DNA of 64,000 bases from Annona cherimola (lineage: Eukaryota > Streptophyta > Magnoliopsida > Magnoliales > Annonaceae), in NCBI GenBank assembly GCA_030490835.1, contig CM059975.1, positions 33,016,133 through 33,080,132 on the forward strand, in the 5' to 3' direction. The notes below the pieces were generated by a model. The model was given only the letters and a program-made list of their open reading frames with translations. It did no database searches and was not told the origin of the DNA. This document shows, in pieces, positions 58,748 to 64,000 of the stretch (position 1 is its first letter; each line of letters begins with the position of its first letter). A program made the position numbers and the translations under genes.

Positions 58748-61700
58748 ATGGAAAGTAATTCCGATGATCTGAATGCCCAACCTGGTCACCCAGAGCAATA
58801 TCCTAGTAAAAAGCCACGAAAGAAGCAGGCTAAGGATCAACCAGAAGCTGAGCCTAGAAAAAGGCCCAGTAGAAGGAAGGATAAAGCTCTAGTTGAATCT
58901 CCGACCAGAACTAACATGCTTGAGCAACGTCTGAATGAACAAGAGAAAACCTTTGCAGTGTTTCAGACAGAGGCTTTTCGTCAGTGGGAACGGATGCAAG
59001 CACAGCTAGAACAGATTGTTCAACAGCAATCATCAGCATTGCTAAGAAACCAAGAGCACCGTCACCACGGGCATGATGAACATCAGTCGACTGCCAGTAT
59101 GCATGGGAGTCAGAGAGAAGGGCCAGATCAAAACCCTGATGCTCGGGTTTTAGAGGAAAGATCGGAATTTGGTAGGCATGAAGAAGTAGAGGTCTCGAAC
59201 CAGGCAAACAGAGGAGCTAGTGATAAAGCTCAAGGAACAGTTGTAGAAAGTCTGAGTATTGCAACCACGGTTTGTCCCGAACAGCGAGAAATGGATCGGC
59301 GAGATGCTGATGCATTCCATCGTCAAAAACCTCCATCCTTTGCCGGTGGTGATTGTTTAGCTGCCGAGCATTGGATCGAGACGATGGAAAAGATTTTTGA
59401 CTTTCTGGGTTGTGACGACCGACAGAAAGTTTTATTTGCTCCGTTCAAACTAAGTGGAGAGGCCTATCGATGGTGGAAGACACAACAACGTGTCTTCAAT
59501 AGTAGAAAAGAAAATGTAACTAGGGATAAATTTAAGGAATCCTTTTTCGCCAAATTCTTTCCATCTTCTGTTAAAATTTCGAAGGCCCGAGAGTTTGCTG
59601 AATTGAAGCAAGGCACTATGACGGTGGCCGAGTATGAAACAAAGTTCAACTCTCTGCTTCGGTTTGCTCCAAGCTCAGAATGGGAAGAATATAGTCGGAT
59701 CCGCAAGTTTGAGGATGGTCTTGCTGAGGGTATACGCGGTCGAGTAATACTTTGCCGCAATAAAACCTATGGTGATGCAGTTGACAATGCCCTCTTAGTT
59801 GAGAGTGATACCGCTGAACTTGATCGGCGTTACCTGAAAAGGGAACGATCACTAGTAAAAGATCATTCAGGAAAGAAGCAGATCGGACAGTCTTCTTCGG
59901 GGCAAACTAAAGTTGAGGGAAGTGGAAAGAATGGAGGATTTCAAAAGAAGAAAAAAGTCCCTAAGTGCAACAGATGCGGAAAGTTTCATACCGGACTTTG
60001 CAAATGCTTCAAGTGCGGAAAGACTGGTCATCGACCATCAAATTGTGTCGTCGGTTTCGTATGCTACAACTGCGGACAACCTGGTCACATCATGAAGGAT
60101 TGTCCAATAGCAAGAAATGTCGGACAACCACAACAGCAGGGGCAGAATCGTCCAGTTGGTAGACCAGCGGGACAACAGTACCAAGGTGGACAACAGTACC
60201 AAGGTGGTGGTGGACGACAGCCAGTTTTACCAGCTCAAGCACAAATCCGTGCCCTAATACCTGAGCAAACCCAAGCACCGGCGGAGACAGTGGCAGGTAT
60301 TATTCAAATCTGTGGTATTTTTGCTCGAGTATTATTTGACACAGGTGCGGATAGTTCTTTTATATCCGAAGAGTTCGTGCAAGAGCATAAATTGAAAGTC
60401 ACTGAGTTAACTTGGGATGTTCGAGTCACATCGCCTGTTGGGGGTAGTTTATTGATTAGACATGCTTGTATGGCTTGTACCCTAGAAATTGAAAGTTTGA
60501 CCATCCCAGTAGATCTTTTAATCCTACCTATGAAAGATTTAGATGTCATTTTGGGAATGAATTGGCTAACTGAGTGGGTACATGGAATTTACCCTCATGA
60601 GCGTCGTGTAAGCTTAAGAGGATCCGATAAACAAGGCATTGATTTCAAGGGAAGTCAATTGGTAGTGCCCCACCTCATATCAGCTTTTCAAGCTAGAAAA
60701 ATTATTAGAAAAGGTTGGCAAGGATGTCTTGTTTCAGTTCTAGCAATAGAAGATAAAGAGGTTAAGTTGGAAGACATTCCGATTGTTCATGAATTTCCAG
60801 ATGTGTTTCCAAAAGAGTTGCCGGGAGTACCTCCAGAAAGAGAAATTGATTTCATCATAGAATTGATGCCCGGTACTACTCCAATTTCAAAAGCTCCTTA
60901 TCGAATGGCTCCTGCAGAATTGAAAGAATTAAAGATACAGTTGCAAGAGCTTCTCGATTTAGGATTTATTCGACCTAGTAAGTCACCTTGGGGAGCACCT
61001 GTGCTTTTTGTAAAGAAGAAAGATGGCAGTATGAGGCTGTGCATCGATTACAGAGAGCTTAATAAGGTAACAATAAAGAACAAATATCCACTTCCCCGAG
61101 TTGATGATCTCTTTGATCAACTGCAAGGTGCATCGGTCTTCTCCAAAATAGATCTACGGTCAGGATATCATCAATTGAAAGTTCGTGATGAAGATATATC
61201 TAAGACAGCTTTTAGAACCCGGTATGGTCATTATGAATTTTTAGTGATGCCATTCGGAGTAACCAATGCCCCGGCAGCATTTATGGACCTTATGAATAGG
61301 GTATTTCGACAGTTCTTAGACAAGTGTGTGGTAGTATTTATTGATGATATTCTAGTGTATTCCAAAGGAGAGGCAGAACATGTTGGTCATCTAAGAGAAG
61401 TACTACAGACCCTAAGAGAACACAAGTTGTATGCCAAACTAAAGAAATGTGAGTTTTGGATGGATAGTGTGACATTCTTAGGTCATGTAGTTAGCAGTGA
61501 TGGTGTATCAGTAGACCCAAAGAAGATAGAAGCTATAACCAATTGGGGTAGACCGACTACTGTAACTGAGGTTAGAAGTTTTCTGGGTATGGCAGGGTAT
61601 TATCGTAAATTCGTGGAAAATTTCTCAAGCATTGCAGTACCACTCACCAGGTTAACCCACAAAAATACTAAATTTATCTGGTCAGATGCTTTTGAGAAAA

Positions 61701-63676
61701 GTTTCAAAGAATCGAAGAGTCGCTTAACTTCAGCGCCGATTTTAACCTTGCCGATCACTGGCGAAAACTATGTGGTGTACAGTGATGCATCTAGGAAAGG
61801 TCTCGGTTGTGTACTTATGCAGCAAGGTAGGGTAATTGCCTATGCATCTAGGCAGTTAAGACCCTATGAACAAAATTACCCTACCCATGACCTGGAATTA
61901 GCTGCAGTGGTGTTTGCTTTAAAAATATGGCGGCACTACTTGTATGGTGAGAAAACCGAAATCTTTACAGACCATAAGAGCCTGAAATATATTTTCTCTC
62001 AAAAAGAGTTGAACCTCCGACAGAGAAGATGGTTGGAGTTACTAAAAGACTATGACATTAGTATTCAATATCACCCCGGTAAAGCAAATGTGGTAGCTGA
62101 TGCTCTAAGTCGTAAATTATGTACTGCAGTTTGGATTACTCAACAATTGCCTCTAATAAGAGAAATTCAATCATTGCAGTTAGAAGTGGTAACTCCACGA
62201 GAAATTCGAAGAATAAGTGCTTTACAAATTCAGTCAACACTGATTGATCGGATAAAGCAATCTCAGAAATAAGATAAACTTATTCTTCGTATTTTAGAGA
62301 AGTTAAAGAATGAAGATCCCTCAGATTTTGGTTACAGCCCTGATGGAACACTACTTTTCCGGGGAAGGTTAGTTGTGCCCAGAGATGATAAGTTGCGACG
62401 AGAAATTTTAGAGGAAGCCCATCAGTCTAAATTTTCTGTGCACCCTGGTAGTACCAAGATGTACAAAGATTTGAGACAAAATTTCTGGTGGAAAAGGCTG
62501 CGGGTCGAGTGTGCCAAATTTGTGTCTCAGTGCTTAGTATGTCAACAGGTCAAAGCTGAACGAAAAAGACAAGCCGGATTGTTGCAACCTTTAGAAATAC
62601 CAGAGTGGAAATGGGAGCATATTACCATGGACTTTGTGACGGCTCTCCCTAGGACGCAAGCTCGTTGTGATGCTGTATGGGTAGTGGTGGACAGACTTAC
62701 TAAATCTGCTCACTTCTTGCCCTATCGCATGACCTTTAGAATGGATCAAATGGCAGATCTGTACCTGCGGGAGATTGTTCGTTTACATGGTGTCCCTGTT
62801 TCCATTGTGTCAGACAGAGATCGACGGTTTATTTCTGATTTCTGGCAAAAATTACAAAAATGTATGGGAACAGAGTTGCGGTTGAGCACCGCATATCACC
62901 CGCAGACGGATGGTCAGTCTGAAAGAACTATTCAAATTTTAGAAGATTTATTGAGAGCTTGTGCCTTAGATTTTCCTGGTTCATGGGATGAGCATTTGTC
63001 TTTGGTTGAATTTGCCTATAACAATAGTTATCAGGCTAGTATTGGTATGACTCCGTTTGAAGCTCTGTATGGGAAAAGGTGTCGAACGCCTGTCTATTGG
63101 GAAGAAATTGGTACGCGACAACTTTTAGCTCCAGCCTTGGTTCAGCAAGCTGCTGATGTGGTTCGAATTATTAGACGACGATTAGAAGCAGCGCGAGATC
63201 GCCAGAAAAAGTATGCTGATGGAAGACGAAGAGACCTACAATTTACAGTAGGCGAGTTGGTCTTCTTAAAAGTCTCTCCCACTAAAGGTGTGACTCGTTT
63301 CGGAGTGAAAGGCAAATTATCTCCTCGATATATCGGACCTTTTGAGATATTGGAAGTTATAGGTGGTGTTGCCTATTGGCTAACATTGCCTCCTTCGCTA
63401 GCAAGTGTTCATAATGTCTTCCATATCTCACAGTTAAGAAAGTATGTAGCCGATTCGACGCATATTTTGTCAACCGAACAATATGAGATCGAGGAAGATT
63501 TAACTCATCCGGAACGTCCTGTTCGAATCTTGGATAGTCGCGAGAAGCAGTTAAAGAGGAGGACGATTCGGCATGTTCTAGTGCAATGGAGCAACCACGG
63601 TGAGCGGGAAGCAACGTGGGAGCTAGAGGACGACATTCGTAGAATCTGCCCTGAATTGTTCCAAAATCTATCATGA
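58748..63676 (+). pseudogene. gag-pol: Tekay gag-pol with a single in-frame TAA
   Basis: I start at ATG 58748 (MESNSDD); an upstream ATG at 58688 adds 20 hydrophobic residues unlike any gag. Gag capsid around residues 195-305 ([37 protein letters not shown]), three knuckles ([40 protein letters not shown]), protease [10 protein letters not shown] with D531, reverse transcriptase with [10 protein letters not shown] (D866, D867), RNase [14 protein letters not shown] at 62270-62272, then integrase and a chromodomain-like end, all in the same frame. The TAA separates RNase H from integrase, and the left copy has the same one, so it predates the tandem duplication. Integrase would be lost without readthrough. 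Confidence 0.93.
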
Positions 63677-63719
63677 CTATTGCAAGTTTCGAGGACGAAA
63701 CTTTATAAGGTGGGGAGAA

Positions 63720-64000
63720 TGTAAAATATTGAAAATAATAATAATAATAATAATAAATTTTTGCATTTTTGCCTCTTCAGACATGTGGGTCCCACAAGAT
63801 AAGATAGGATGAGATAAGAACTCTCCTAGATAGGGTTGTTAAAATAGAATTTAATTTTGGAACAAATCTTATCTCCACGGGATAAGATATGATGAGATAA
63901 GAATTATCATAGATAAGATTTATTAAGATAAAATCTAATTTTAAAATAAATTTTATCTTATTCCTATCTTCCTATCCCTTAGAAGCTACGGGACTTCTAT
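63720..64000 (+). repeat. Third Tekay LTR, cut by window end
   Basis: First 281 bp, starting TGTAAAATATTG after the polypurine tract; by eye the same as 55058-55338. The TATA box is cut at the last base. Confidence 0.92.

Larger units (their letters stand above)
55058..64000 (+). mobile_element. Right Tekay/Del-like chromovirus copy (runs off window)
   Basis: 5' LTR 55058-56650 (shared with the left copy), Met-type primer site with a TRIM inserted (56653-57407), extra ORF0 (57523-58653), gag-pol (58748-63676) with one in-frame stop, polypurine tract AAGGTGGGGAGAA (63707-63719) and 3' LTR from 63720, cut at 64000. The chromodomain-like C-terminus and the GTTTCGAGGACGAAACTTTATAAGG tail after pol place it with Tekay/Del chromoviruses. 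Confidence 0.92.

Overview
The window looks like nuclear DNA of a flowering plant. It holds one intact single-exon host gene, a GC-rich family 1 UDP-glycosyltransferase of the UGT71 type (19559-20983, +). Almost everything else is transposable elements of plant-specific lineages in AT-rich spacer. The GC-rich, GC3-rich gene in AT-rich surroundings would suit a monocot or magnoliid, but the species cannot be told from this sequence. I found no rRNA, tRNA or CRISPR.

Layout. (1) 400-6053 is a complete, young, non-autonomous LTR element carrying only gag (TR-GAG type), with 1195-bp LTRs and a perfect 5-bp target duplication. (2) 6082-12380 is AT-rich spacer with a foldback MITE, a Mutator-like MITE with a 9-bp target duplication, and a MITE starting GGGTGTGTTTG. 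(3) 12380-18845 is a decayed L1-like LINE whose ORF1 is split by a 705-bp hAT-type element and whose RNase H end carries a 97-bp tandem duplication. (4) 19559-20983 is the UGT gene. (5) 23449-24789 (-) holds six short exons with consistent reading phases, the 3' part of a gene I do not recognise. Its upstream side abuts an Athila-type LTR. (6) 26045-31137 (-) is the 3' part of an Athila-lineage Ty3/gypsy element (RNase H, integrase, polypurine tract, LTR).

(7) 31598-36160 and 47247-47600 (-) are pieces of a PIF/Harbinger transposon (MYB/SANT-like ORF1 and DDE transposase). A 1930-bp hAT-type element (32979-34908, 8-bp target duplication) splits ORF1. An 11,076-bp Ty1/copia Sirevirus (36166-47241, 5-bp target duplication) splits the transposase. 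The Sirevirus has 1822-bp LTRs full of GTCGAC palindromes, a gag and pol broken by stops, and an env-like third ORF. (8) 47600-51125 is spacer with an old LTR remnant and a MITE. (9) 51126-64000 is a head-to-tail pair of near-identical Tekay/Del-like chromoviruses sharing the LTR at 55058-56650. The left copy lost its gag region. The right copy has a 610-bp TRIM element plus extra TRIM internal sequence lodged at its primer-binding site, and an additional zinc-knuckle ORF ahead of gag. It runs off the window end inside its third LTR.

How the parts relate: the LTR elements depend on their own or related pol products. The TR-GAG and the TRIM must borrow reverse transcriptase and integrase, the MITEs must borrow transposases, and the UGT is the only part with a clear host metabolic role. 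The order of nesting (Harbinger, then hAT and Sirevirus inside it; LINE, then hAT inside it) gives a relative timeline.
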